49,650 nucleotides of DNA from Algibacter pacificus (GCF_008033385.1 NZ_VOGY01000016.1:1-49650), one strand, 5' to 3'; shown: positions 37,398-46,998, counted from the stretch's first letter. Made by a program: numbers and translations. The notes: a model not told the origin generated them from the sequence alone.

Positions 37398-40300
37398 TTA
37401 TCCTCGTATATATAGTTTGTCAACAATAGGTATTAAACAACATTTTAATGCCGATTATCTTTTCCATCCATACAGAACAGATTTTAGTGGCGAAAGTGGT
37501 AGTGGAAAGAGTATGATAGCCGATATGATACAATTAGTTCTTGTTGGATCAAGTGAGTTTAAATCTGCGACAGAAAGCAATAAGATTAGAGATATCAAAG
37601 GAATGTTAATTACCCCAAAAGGTCATTCAACATCTAGAGGTTATATTTTTTTAAATATTGAAGTCAATCCAAAAAAATACATTGTTATTGGTGCTTATAT
37701 TGAGGGAACGAGTAATGCTGCCGAAATGTTTATTATTCAAAACGGTTATGATTGGGAGAACCCTACTGCATTAAGCAAACCGATTTTTTATAAGGATTTA
37801 TTACTGGACAATAAAGTTGATACATTAAATAGCCTTTGTGAAAAGATTGAATTTGTTAGAATGAAATCTTTCAGGAGAAAGCAATACCATCAAATTCTTT
37901 ATGATAATTCAATCCTATCTTTAAATTTGACTAAAAATGAAACCCTCAAAACATATGCAAATATCTTGAGGTCATTTTCAAGGGGAAAAGGTTTTAAAAC
38001 CGAATCTGAAGATTTAAAAAAATTCCTCTTTGGAGATGATGAAAAAAATGCCATAATTGAAAAATATAATGAAGAAGTCGAAAATATAAGCAATGATTTT
38101 CACGAGCATAAAAGATATACTGAAGAGATAGAGCTCATCAATAATAAGCAGGATTTATTAAAGACGGCATTAAAAAAACAAAAGGAATATAAATCTGTAT
38201 ACACAGAATATTTAATAAAAAAATATAGTTATTGGAATAGCTTCAAAAAGAAAACTACAGAGTTGAAGTTCAAAATAAATGAGCAATTAAATGTAAGAAA
38301 ACGTGAATTGCAATTTGTCGAAAATGAACTTTTGGAAATAAAAATAGAGGAGCTTAAAGAGTTGTCAGATATTAAAATTAAAGTTGCGGAGTTAACTAAA
38401 GTTGATAATTCTAAACACGATATTGAAAGTAAGTTTATAAATATTAGTAACGCCAAAAGACAAGTTGATATTGTAGAGAAATGGCTTACGTCTAACAATA
38501 ACAATATTGAGAAAGTAAATACCTGGTTTAAACAACAATATGAAGAAACTAATAATAGAACAGCTTTACAAGAATTTACAAAACATCTCTCGACTCATAA
38601 TGTATTAGATGTATTTAAAGTATCCAACTGGTTAATCGATTATAAGAAAGAAAGTAAAGCATATTCAAAAAAAATTGAAGCTTTAAAGAAAGAAGTAAAC
38701 GAACTTGAATCTTTATCACGATTTTCAGATTTAAATAATCCAGAGTCTTTGGTAAATTGGGCTATAGATAACCTAAAGTTTCCTCTATCGCATAATCTTG
38801 AAAGTATTTTAATTTATTATCAAAAGTTTGGTAAGATTAAACCTTCAGAAGAAAATGCGAATAGATATGTCCCATTTCCAGAGCAACTTTTTCACAATAT
38901 AGCCTCAAATATTAAGGATAAAACTGAAAATGGATTTTGGCTCAATCTAGATGGTGTTTATGAATTTATCTCATATTCAGAGCATCAGGTTCTCGACGTT
39001 GATAAACCAGAGGATATTGTAAAATCCTTATCAAAATTGAAAGAAAGTGTTGAAGAAAAACTGTCTAAACTTATCGCTAAAAAACAAAGTGAAGAGCACC
39101 TTAAAGATACACTGTTTGAATATAGCAATCTTGAAAAGCATATAGAGCTTTTTAAAAGAAAAGACCAGTTACTTAATTTCAATATAGATGATAGTATAAA
39201 AGATATAACAGAAGATACTTTTAAAGTATATATAAAGTCTTATGAAGACAAAACAAGTATCCTAAAACAATACAATTCTTTAAAGAAAAGATATGACGAA
39301 AATATAAATAGAAAGACCCTAATACAAAATCATCAAAAAAGAATTAAAGAGTTACGGTCAGACCTTTTTGAAAATAACGATTTGATTAATAATAAATTAT
39401 TAAATGAAAGGATAGAGATAGAGAAACAACATTTGAAGATTCAGGAAGAAAACTTAAAAGAAAAGAACTTTGATGAAAAGTTGTTCAAAGAAACGTATGC
39501 CAAAGACAATAACAATAAATCTAAACTTTCTTTATCAAGCTTAAAACATCAATTTTTAAATTCTATAAAAGATTTAGAAAGGGAGATACAACAAAAAGAA
39601 GAACAATTTACTTTGGCAAAAGACCAAATAATGGAAACCCAAAATTTGAACGAACAGCTTTTTAAATCAAAGATTAGGTTTGATGAAAATATTGAAGAAA
39701 CACTAAACCCTGATGATGGTGGTGACAATTCCTTTCAGGAAAAAGCAAAAAAAGTACAACGTGCTTATTTTGAATATTTAAAAATCATAACCAAAGACCT
39801 TCCTTATGATGAAACAGCATCAATAGGACAATTAGCAAATTACCTTCTACCTACTGTTTTTCCAACAATAAATGTTGATGAAGATTTAATTGAAAATGAC
39901 ATAGTTGAAAGATTAAATAAATTGACTCTTGATATTCAGGAAATAGGTTCTAGAAAAGTTGAGATTTTAGGTAGCATATTTAATGATGTATATAAAGTTT
40001 ATACTGGATATTTAACAAAAATTAATGAAATTAACAGCTACCTTAAAAAAGGAAATAGAGGTATAACGGGTGGGAATAAGGCATCATTATCTTCAAAAAA
40101 ATCAATTCATTACCCAGAAAACTGGCTTACTACTTTTAGAAAACAGTTGCATAATCAACTAAGTTATACAGGTTTATTTAGTGAACTTCGAGAAGAAATT
40201 GACATTAATGAAATGATGATTAAAGCATTTCAAAAGCTTGGTGGAAGTTCTAAAGTTGAACCAGAGGAATTAATGAACCCAAAATCCTATTTTGACTTGA

Positions 40301-40689
40301 CATTTGAATTAAAACTCGAAAACGAAGAGGTTAATTCTGGTAGTAATGGGCAGACCTATGCAGCCAATGCTTTATTATGTTTGGCTAGACTATCACTAAT
40401 TGAAGAAGGAGATAAAAAAGGATTAAAAATTATGCCTATAGACGAAGCGGAAGGTTTAGGAAGTAATTATGATATGTTGCACGAACTTGCTAAAAAAGAA
40501 AGATATCAAATTATAACTATGGCAATTGAGACCGCAGGAGAAATCACAGATAACGGTCAATACATCTATGTTATGAATATGAATAACTTGGCTGATGTTG
40601 ATAGCTACGTACCACCTTTAGGAATTTTTTCTGAAGATGTGACTGAAGACATCGACCAATACATACAATCTCTATCTAGTAATGAATAA
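37387..40689 (+). CDS. jetC: Wadjet JetC-like SMC ATPase (MukB/MksB type)
   Basis: The 1100-residue protein has an N-terminal Walker A GESGSGKS (35-42), a long coiled coil interrupted by a hinge-like region, and a C-terminal ABC half with signature SGSNGQ (about 983-988) and Walker B PIDEAEG (about 1014-1020). It is the motor of the loop-extruding complex that recognises small circular DNA. The size agrees with JetC (about 1100). A repeated Glu-Lys-rich composition suits the coiled coil. Confidence 0.9.
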   Translation: MLNNYPRIYSLSTIGIKQHFNADYLFHPYRTDFSGESGSGKSMIADMIQLVLVGSSEFKSATESNKIRDIKGMLITPKGHSTSRGYIFLNIEVNPKKYIVIGAYIEGTSNAAEMFIIQNGYDWENPTALSKPIFYKDLLLDNKVDTLNSLCEKIEFVRMKSFRRKQYHQILYDNSILSLNLTKNETLKTYANILRSFSRGKGFKTESEDLKKFLFGDDEKNAIIEKYNEEVENISNDFHEHKRYTEEIELINNKQDLLKTALKKQKEYKSVYTEYLIKKYSYWNSFKKKTTELKFKINEQLNVRKRELQFVENELLEIKIEELKELSDIKIKVAELTKVDNSKHDIESKFINISNAKRQVDIVEKWLTSNNNNIEKVNTWFKQQYEETNNRTALQEFTKHLSTHNVLDVFKVSNWLIDYKKESKAYSKKIEALKKEVNELESLSRFSDLNNPESLVNWAIDNLKFPLSHNLESILIYYQKFGKIKPSEENANRYVPFPEQLFHNIASNIKDKTENGFWLNLDGVYEFISYSEHQVLDVDKPEDIVKSLSKLKESVEEKLSKLIAKKQSEEHLKDTLFEYSNLEKHIELFKRKDQLLNFNIDDSIKDITEDTFKVYIKSYEDKTSILKQYNSLKKRYDENINRKTLIQNHQKRIKELRSDLFENNDLINNKLLNERIEIEKQHLKIQEENLKEKNFDEKLFKETYAKDNNNKSKLSLSSLKHQFLNSIKDLEREIQQKEEQFTLAKDQIMETQNLNEQLFKSKIRFDENIEETLNPDDGGDNSFQEKAKKVQRAYFEYLKIITKDLPYDETASIGQLANYLLPTVFPTINVDEDLIENDIVERLNKLTLDIQEIGSRKVEILGSIFNDVYKVYTGYLTKINEINSYLKKGNRGITGGNKASLSSKKSIHYPENWLTTFRKQLHNQLSYTGLFSELREEIDINEMMIKAFQKLGGSSKVEPEELMNPKSYFDLTFELKLENEEVNSGSNGQTYAANALLCLARLSLIEEGDKKGLKIMPIDEAEGLGSNYDMLHELAKKERYQIITMAIETAGEITDNGQYIYVMNMNNLADVDSYVPPLGIFSEDVTEDIDQYIQSLSSNE

Positions 40690-41623
40690 AAATATCACTT
40701 GGAAAGAATTAAAAGCACTAGATGATATCTATAGATTTAAAAAGACTAGAGCTAGTATTCAAAAACATCCTTATATCAATTATTTAATAAATGAAAGGAG
40801 AATTTTGGATTTAAAACCAGATAACATAAAAGTCATTGTTACTACTGATGAGTATGAAGAATTTTATGAACAGGAATTTAAAATCCAATATGAAGAAGCT
40901 AAAAAGTTCTTAGTTAAAAACGGAATTGAGCCATCAGCTAAAAAGAGTTTTACATTAGAAGATGTTAAAACATTGATGTTGATTAATGAAAATAAAGAAG
41001 AATTAAAAAATAACCCAACCAATATCGAAGATTTTTCAAATGAATTTTTTGAAATATCTAAATATTTAAAAGAGAAGAAAAGCGTTAGAGAGGCAGTCTT
41101 TTCTATTTTGGGTATTGATCAGTTCCCCCTAGATAAAAAAGAAAATCAATGGAGGTTAGTCGTTGATTATAAAAATCCAAAAGCAATTGTTTTATGTGAA
41201 AACAAATCATTTTTAAAACAACCTTGGATTGCTAGAAATACAGAAGTTAAAATGTGGTATGTTGGAGGGAATAACATAAAAATATTAGATGACATTGACG
41301 AAGTTGAACTATCTAAACCTATATATTATTCCTGTGATTGGGATTTAGCTGGTTTACAGATATATTCTAGAGTTAAGGGAAAGTTAAAAGATAGAAATAG
41401 TGATATTATGCTTCTATATCCAAACATACCACATAAAAGAATTAGTTCTTATATAAATTATCACAATAGTCATTGGGAATTAACGAAAACATTATCTGGT
41501 TTAAAACCGGAATTTTTTTCCAAGAAAGAACTATTACTAATAACAGACTTAATTCAGAGTGAAGAGTGGATTGAAGAAGAATCAACGGATCTGGAATTAA
41601 TGATAAAAGGGACCCTAAATTAA
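40682..41623 (+). CDS. jetD: Wadjet JetD-like Toprim nuclease
   Basis: The 313-residue protein has a Toprim-like C-terminal half with E173 (VLCENKSF) and the DWD pair D219/D221 in CDWDLAGLQIYSRV, as in DUF2220 nucleases. JetD cuts the DNA when the SMC complex has extruded a closed circle. The N-terminal half (about 130 residues) is shorter than in JetD of type I systems (about 380 residues in total), so a type II or III is likely. Overlaps jetC by 8 bp. Confidence 0.85.
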   Translation: MNKNITWKELKALDDIYRFKKTRASIQKHPYINYLINERRILDLKPDNIKVIVTTDEYEEFYEQEFKIQYEEAKKFLVKNGIEPSAKKSFTLEDVKTLMLINENKEELKNNPTNIEDFSNEFFEISKYLKEKKSVREAVFSILGIDQFPLDKKENQWRLVVDYKNPKAIVLCENKSFLKQPWIARNTEVKMWYVGGNNIKILDDIDEVELSKPIYYSCDWDLAGLQIYSRVKGKLKDRNSDIMLLYPNIPHKRISSYINYHNSHWELTKTLSGLKPEFFSKKELLLITDLIQSEEWIEEESTDLELMIKGTLN

Positions 41624-41634
41624 ATTATAGAAGT

Positions 41635-43848
41635 ATGAGCAACTTTAGATTATTATCAATTATACCTTTTAAAGGATGTGATGAAAAATTTAGTAAAAAT
41701 TTGATAATTGGTAAACCCTATAAATTTACAGAAGAGTACTCTATAGAGCTTAATAAAGATAATAGTAAAATTGAAAAAGTTATTAGTGTCAATAAAATTG
41801 ATGGTAATAACATTTATAAGCTCAAAAATGGTATCAATATAGAGATATCTGCAGTTGTTGGTTTAAATGGTTCAGGGAAAAGTGCTCTAATAGAGCTTCT
41901 GTATTACTTAATTTATGCTTTAAGTATCTATAATAAAAAACAAAAACTATTAGATGAACATTCTGAAGTATTGGATCCTCAAATAGATAAAGCTCAAAGT
42001 GATGCAAGAAAACTCGAAAACCAAAAAAATAAGAATTTAAGAACAATAGAATTGTTAAAGTTTATAAACGACAATAAGTTAATATTTGATAAAAAAGATT
42101 TACAAGGTATAACAAATGGACAAACTCTTATTAAGAGTTTATTTAGGAAAAGATTAGAGTTTTTATTGGGTCAACAGCAGGATGATTTAAAAATTGAACG
42201 TTTAATAAAAAATAATCTAGCTGCTAGTATAGTATATATAGATTCTGATATTGTTTACTCAGTTAGTTTTTCTAAGAGAGGTAAGTTAGAGTTCTACGAA
42301 TATAGTCTAGAAGGTAAACCGATAAGGAAGGATGATTTCTTTTTTGATCCCTTTTTCTACTCAATATGTTTGAATTATTCTCATCACTCATTAAACTCTA
42401 AAGTAATGGGTAATTGGATCAATAGTCTATTTCATAAAAATGATGGTTATACAACACCGGTAGTTATTAATCCAATGAGAGATGAAGGTAATTTTAATAT
42501 TAATAGAGAATTACATTTATCAAAAGAAAGGATAATGTCTAATTTATCCTTTGATGTTGTTCTCAACAAAAAAGTGTCTTTACTAGAAAAGTATGAGCTT
42601 AAAAAGTTCTTATATTTTACAAAGAAAGATTTTGAATTAATTAAAAGAGCAGGTTTTGAAGATAAAGATGAAAGATTAAAATATACTAATACAAGATACT
42701 TAGATATTGATGATTTTGATAGTTTAAAATCTGTAAAGTTGGTTCGATCTATATTAGGGAACAATTATTTAAGGAAATACACAAACTATCAAGACTACGC
42801 TCTAGGCTATTTAGAGAAAAAGATAGATAGAATAAAAGATAACTATTCTCATTTATTTAGAGATAAAAACTTAAATCATAACAATAATAAGTTTATGGCT
42901 TTTTTAAGAAATGATAGAAGTCATATTACAAGAAAGTTAAGACAAACTATAAATTTTATAAAATATACAAACGAACCTAATTCCATATGGAATACCCGTG
43001 GTCATCATTCATACAGAGAGTTGACCCCAGATGATTTAAAAATTTGGATTAATGAGTGTAATTTAGATGAAAAAAAGCTTACCCCTTCTTTATTAATGGA
43101 TTATGCGTTACCTGGCTTTTTCAATATTGACTTTGAAGTATCTGTAAATAAAGGGAAAAACTTAAAATTAAGTGAGCTAAGTTCGGGAGAACAACAAATG
43201 ATTTTTAATATCAATACAATAACCTATCATCTATATAATTTACATTCAGTTCATTTTTCTGAAGAAAACACTGATGTAACAAGAATAGCTTATAAAAATG
43301 TAGCAGTTATTTTAGATGAAGTAGAGATCTATTATCATCCCGATATGCAAAGGGAACTTACAAGCAGTATTTTAAATGCTTTAGAAAATATAAAAAGAAA
43401 AGGACAAAAAGGTGTTGAATCTATTCATCTAATTTATTTAACTCATTCACCTTTTATTTTATCCGATATAATTTCGTCGAATATTTTGAGGTTAGATAAT
43501 GGCAAAATAAAAACTATAGAGGAACAGACTTTTGGTGCTAATATTCACGATTTATTAGCAAATGATTTTTTCTTGAAAAATGGATTTATGGGTGAGGTTG
43601 CAAAGGAGAAAATTAATGAAGTTGTTGAAATTATGAAAGATATTCAGGATGGGGAATATCTAAAAGATACTATAGATAACTTAAGAGTAAAATGTAAAAC
43701 CATAATTAACATTGTTGGTGAACCAATTTTATATATGAGTTTAATGGATTTATATACTGAAACATTTAAGGATTCTAAAATAGAGTTTATAGATGAACAA
43801 ATAAAAAAACTAGAACAACTTAGGAATGATAGCAATTCATCAAAATAA
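41635..43848 (+). CDS. Septu-like ABC-type ATPase (PtuA-like)
   Basis: The 737-residue protein has Walker A GLNGSGKS (76-83), an internal coiled region with a Lys-rich charge pattern, signature LSSGEQ (about 515-520), Walker B VILDEVE (about 560) and H-loop LTHSPF (about 601). This is an SMC/Rad50-like AAA_21 type. With the HNH nuclease that overlaps it downstream by 23 bp it matches the two-gene plan of Septu (PtuA-PtuB). Septu PtuA is usually near 500 residues, so the large insert (about 110-500) is unusual. Only 11 bp separate it from jetD. Confidence 0.7.
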   Translation: MSNFRLLSIIPFKGCDEKFSKNLIIGKPYKFTEEYSIELNKDNSKIEKVISVNKIDGNNIYKLKNGINIEISAVVGLNGSGKSALIELLYYLIYALSIYNKKQKLLDEHSEVLDPQIDKAQSDARKLENQKNKNLRTIELLKFINDNKLIFDKKDLQGITNGQTLIKSLFRKRLEFLLGQQQDDLKIERLIKNNLAASIVYIDSDIVYSVSFSKRGKLEFYEYSLEGKPIRKDDFFFDPFFYSICLNYSHHSLNSKVMGNWINSLFHKNDGYTTPVVINPMRDEGNFNINRELHLSKERIMSNLSFDVVLNKKVSLLEKYELKKFLYFTKKDFELIKRAGFEDKDERLKYTNTRYLDIDDFDSLKSVKLVRSILGNNYLRKYTNYQDYALGYLEKKIDRIKDNYSHLFRDKNLNHNNNKFMAFLRNDRSHITRKLRQTINFIKYTNEPNSIWNTRGHHSYRELTPDDLKIWINECNLDEKKLTPSLLMDYALPGFFNIDFEVSVNKGKNLKLSELSSGEQQMIFNINTITYHLYNLHSVHFSEENTDVTRIAYKNVAVILDEVEIYYHPDMQRELTSSILNALENIKRKGQKGVESIHLIYLTHSPFILSDIISSNILRLDNGKIKTIEEQTFGANIHDLLANDFFLKNGFMGEVAKEKINEVVEIMKDIQDGEYLKDTIDNLRVKCKTIINIVGEPILYMSLMDLYTETFKDSKIEFIDEQIKKLEQLRNDSNSSK

Positions 43849-44794
43849 AGTAATTAATGCTCAATCTTTATTCCAACCTGAAATAGAGAGCCAAAGAAAA
43901 AAGGCCTTAACCAAGCTAAAAAAAATTAATAAAAATCAATTTAATACGAATGAAAAGGATTATTTAAGAGAAGTTATAAGTTTGTTTGAAGATAATTCTT
44001 CAATAAAAATTATAGAATGTAATCCTAGTTATTTATCAAGTTTAGTATCTTCAATTGGGATAATTCCACCTAATTCAAGATTCTATAAAAATGGTAAGAC
44101 TAAAAAAAAATTAAAACAATTTATCCTTGAGGCACTTAACTACTCATACTTGAGAAGTTCTTTTTACCCTAAATACTTTAGAGAAATAGGTGTAAAATCA
44201 TGTGTGTATTGTAATTCTCAATTGTCAATTACTGCAGTTAAATCAAGAGATGTCTATTCGGCAAAATTTGATGTAGATCACTATTATTCAAAAGATGAAT
44301 ATCCTTTTTTAAGTATTTCACTTTTTAACTTATACCCGGCTTGCTCATCTTGTAACAGAGCAAAAAGCAATAATAAAATTGAGTTTGAATTATATACATC
44401 AAATCATAAGAATACAACAAAATCAAATTATAATTTTAAACTAAGCCCATATTCTAAATCTAAGTATTTAACCACTAGAGATTCTATGGAAATTGATTTT
44501 TATTTTACAGAACCCATTTATCTTAATCCTAGTACTAAGAAATTTAATGATGTTTTTCATATTGAAAGTATTTATGAGACTCAGAAAGATTTAATAGAAG
44601 AATTAATTATTAAAAGCCAAATTTATAATAAATCATACTTAAAAGCTTTGAAGTATAATTTTAGCAAGCTCTCATTACATCCAGAATTATTCAAAAGGAC
44701 ATTAGTTGGAAATTATACCCAAGATAAAGATATTCACAAAAGACCTATGAGCAAAATTGTTATGGATATAGCTAAGGATCTAGATTTAATATAA
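43826..44794 (+). CDS. HNH endonuclease (PtuB-like)
   Basis: The 322-residue protein has an HNH zinc-finger nuclease core: C126-x-x-C129, then FDVDHYY with H152, N168 in LFNLYPACSSCNRAKSN, Cys pair C173/C176 and N177. The zinc knuckle and the HNH motif are complete. It is larger than canonical PtuB and has an extra N-terminal domain (about 1-120) and a long C-terminal part. It should cut nucleic acid when released or guided by the upstream ATPase. It is the last gene of the operon. Confidence 0.75.
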   Translation: MIAIHQNKVINAQSLFQPEIESQRKKALTKLKKINKNQFNTNEKDYLREVISLFEDNSSIKIIECNPSYLSSLVSSIGIIPPNSRFYKNGKTKKKLKQFILEALNYSYLRSSFYPKYFREIGVKSCVYCNSQLSITAVKSRDVYSAKFDVDHYYSKDEYPFLSISLFNLYPACSSCNRAKSNNKIEFELYTSNHKNTTKSNYNFKLSPYSKSKYLTTRDSMEIDFYFTEPIYLNPSTKKFNDVFHIESIYETQKDLIEELIIKSQIYNKSYLKALKYNFSKLSLHPELFKRTLVGNYTQDKDIHKRPMSKIVMDIAKDLDLI

Positions 44795-45365
44795 TTCCCT
44801 ACAAACCAAAATTCAGTTTATTGCTGTCGCAACAATCCTCTGTCTTTTGGTTTGTTCCGCTAGCCAACGCTCATGCAGTTTTTAGCTGCCAACCCTCACA
44901 CAGCACATTGCTTGTTTTGTTAGATTGTATATTTTAATAAGAAGTACAACAAAAAATCAAAGAGCTGTTCCCAACACTCACGCCAAAAACTACCCAAAGC
45001 TATGTTTACATAACGGGTAGTTATAGTAGCATTCATTCACTTTCTGTACTATAACGCCATTATGTAAAATATCCGCTCACCAGCCGCCAATTACGAACTA
45101 ACATTGAAGTTTAGAACACACAATTTTTCCATCTTTTCCCCACCACCCATTTCAACGGTGTAAGTTCCAGCAATTTTTAAAAGTTTCCATGTGTCTGCGG
45201 TAGGATGCATTACATTCACTCAATCCCTTATCAGGGTATCACTCATTACATTTACTCACCTCAACACCGCGCATAAAAAAAGAGCATTTCTTAAAAAATG
45301 CCCTTTATTTATCTTTTCCTTACGCCACTTTTAAAAATCACTTCCGCTTACGACACTTTGCCCCG
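44795..45365. other. Gene-free region after the defence operon
   Basis: No coding region is evident in this 571-bp stretch. It holds CATTACATTCACTCA (45208-45222) and CATTACATTTACTCA (45244-45258), an ACTATAACGCC / GGTAGTTATAGT-like inverted pair (about 45010-45058), and a terminator at 45276-45308. It looks like debris between inserted modules. Confidence 0.5.
45276..45308 (-). terminator. Terminator of the hipBST operon
   Basis: AAAG-A-GCATTT (to 45289) pairs with AAATGC-C-CTTT (45296-45306) with one mismatch, flanked by an A-run on the left that gives a T-run on the minus strand. It is 58 bp after the HipT stop. Confidence 0.7.
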
Positions 45366-46304
45366 TTAAGTGAGTCGTTCATATCTTGTTTCTAAAATAC
45401 CTTTGTAAGCAGTTTTCATATCATCCGATAAAAAGGAATTATCAATCCATTTTATAGCTTTATATTTATTTTTGAGCATACGCTTAAAAACACCTTGTAT
45501 TTGTCTATCAGTTAATCCAAGTCCTTGACCTAAATGCTCAAAATGGGCTTTTTTAAGTTTTCGCTTTTTCCCTTCAAGGGTGAGTGCCAATTCTTCAGTA
45601 TCTTCAGGAAGAACAATAGACACATTTAACAAATCATATGCAGGAGCTAATATCCAACCTGAAGGACTTTCTATCATGGAAAAGTTTTTCAAATGCATAT
45701 CATTGTTTCCCGTGAGAAAACTAAAGATAGCCAATTCAAAATAGAAGATTTTATCCAACAAAGTATTATTAGAATAACTGTCCAAGGCTTTACCAACTTT
45801 TTCCATGGAGCTTTTATACTTATCAAAAGCTTCCGTTATTTGAAACATATCCAACATATGGATTTTCTTTCCTTTTTCAGTCCTATCGATACGTTTGGTA
45901 ACATAAGACAATTCACCCGAAGACAATTTTATCAAACTAGAGGGAACAACCCGTATGCCAAAAGCTTCCGCAATCCGCATAGTCAAATGTTCGTTCTCTG
46001 GCATTTCCGGAAATTGATGGGATGGTGGTTTAAATATATACTGGCCACCAAGTGCACCAACAACTGTTAACCGTGTGTCGGCTTGTTCTTGCGTTTCTTT
46101 TATCAAGGACATTGATAATTTAGGTTGCACACCTGGTACAGCAACACTGCGCTCAACAACACTCTTTGCCAATTCTGCCATTTGGTCTATAGTGTATGGG
46201 ATTATTGGAGGTGTTGTAGTGCCAAAGAATTCCATAGAACATTTTTCATGAAAATCAGTTTCATTTTCAAGTGGCTCATAACAATATAAACATCTATTCT
46301 TCAT
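45366..46304 (-). CDS. hipT: HipT-like serine/threonine kinase toxin
   Basis: The 312-residue HipA-type kinase lacks its own N-subdomain 1, which is a separate gene upstream. Motifs: an N-terminal zinc-ribbon-like C5-x2-C8-x10-H19-x2-C22, the nucleotide loop AVPGVQPKLSMSL (about 55-67), catalytic TGNNDMHLKNFSM and metal-binding APAYDLLN. HipT in E. coli O127 phosphorylates TrpS. The start ATG 46304 overlaps hipS by 11 bp. No HipA-like Ser150 loop can be confirmed from this sequence alone. Confidence 0.88.
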   Translation of the reverse strand: MKNRCLYCYEPLENETDFHEKCSMEFFGTTTPPIIPYTIDQMAELAKSVVERSVAVPGVQPKLSMSLIKETQEQADTRLTVVGALGGQYIFKPPSHQFPEMPENEHLTMRIAEAFGIRVVPSSLIKLSSGELSYVTKRIDRTEKGKKIHMLDMFQITEAFDKYKSSMEKVGKALDSYSNNTLLDKIFYFELAIFSFLTGNNDMHLKNFSMIESPSGWILAPAYDLLNVSIVLPEDTEELALTLEGKKRKLKKAHFEHLGQGLGLTDRQIQGVFKRMLKNKYKAIKWIDNSFLSDDMKTAYKGILETRYERLT

Positions 46305-46629
46305 GGTTATCAGTTTTAGGTACAACGCTTACTGCCCCAATACAATTCTGGCAACAAGCCAATAATAATCCCATACGATCATTTCGGTTTATTTTCCAGT
46401 TTTTTGATGCTATATCCAATAACCAACCTTCAGGGATCAAACCTTCAAAAAAAGGAAATAGTTTATTATCAGTATAAGCTTCTTTCCTAACAGGCATGGT
46501 AAACGTTATAAATTCAAAAGGATGGGTTTCTATATAAGTTGCATCGTACTGAAAAACATAATCACCTTCGCCAGTTTCGGTAATAGTTCCTGCCAAATAA
46601 TCTTTATAATATACGTTACCTTGTCTCAT
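46294..46629 (-). CDS. hipS: HipS-like HipA N-subdomain protein
   Basis: The 111-residue protein corresponds to the HipA N-terminal (couple_hipA) subdomain: GNVYYKDYLAGTITETGEGDYVFQYD, then FEGLIPEGWLLDIASKNW and a C-terminal NDRMGLLLACCQNCIGAV. In HipBST systems HipS is the antitoxin that neutralises HipT. It overlaps hipB by 14 bp and hipT by 11 bp, so the three genes form one tight operon. Confidence 0.88.
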   Translation of the reverse strand: MRQGNVYYKDYLAGTITETGEGDYVFQYDATYIETHPFEFITFTMPVRKEAYTDNKLFPFFEGLIPEGWLLDIASKNWKINRNDRMGLLLACCQNCIGAVSVVPKTDNHEE

Positions 46630-46834
46630 TGTTCAATGCTTTACTATTTACAGGGGCTAACTCATGCCCAAACATAGCAAGAACAAGATTAACCTTTTCC
46701 ATATTAAGCTTGGTCTTACCTTGTTCTATTTTTCGTACCACAGTTAAAGCAACACCAGCTCTGTCGGCAAACTCTTCTTGTGTGAGCCCAACTTCTTTTC
46801 TTCGTTCTTTAACAAATTCTGCTAATGATTTCAT
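46616..46834 (-). CDS. hipB: HipB-like Xre-family repressor
   Basis: The 72-residue protein has a single Xre HTH (LAEFVKERRKEVGLTQEEFADRAGVALTVVRKIEQGKTKLN). It should bind the palindromes upstream (46853-46951) and repress its own operon. As in HipBST, the order is repressor, N-subdomain, kinase. Confidence 0.9.
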   Translation of the reverse strand: MKSLAEFVKERRKEVGLTQEEFADRAGVALTVVRKIEQGKTKLNMEKVNLVLAMFGHELAPVNSKALNNETR

Positions 46835-46852
46835 CTTATATTTATATTATGA

Positions 46853-46951
46853 TTATATGCTTTTACATATAATTTTAAGCAAATATACATAATTATATGC
46901 TTTTACATATAATTTAAATAAAAAAGACGCAATTATATTCTTTTGCATATA
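46853..46951. promoter_or_regulatory. Three HipB operator sites at 40-bp spacing
   Basis: TATATG-N6-CATATA palindromes lie at 46854-46871 and 46894-46911, and TATATT-N6-CATATA at 46934-46951. Starts are exactly 40 bp apart (about four helix turns). They sit 20-117 bp upstream of the hipB start, and so cover the promoter. Confidence 0.8.
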
Positions 46952-46998
46952 AAATTAGGGATAGGTTTTAAAATTAAGTGAAGAGGTTAAGTATAAGA

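Noticed and set aside
45693-46070. 125-residue frame on the plus strand
   Set aside because: It is antisense to the HipT kinase gene, which has complete catalytic motifs.
46853-46951. Short CRISPR array
   Set aside because: There are three repeats at equal spacing, but they are 18-bp palindromes with AT-rich spacers directly upstream of an Xre repressor gene and no cas gene. They are operators.
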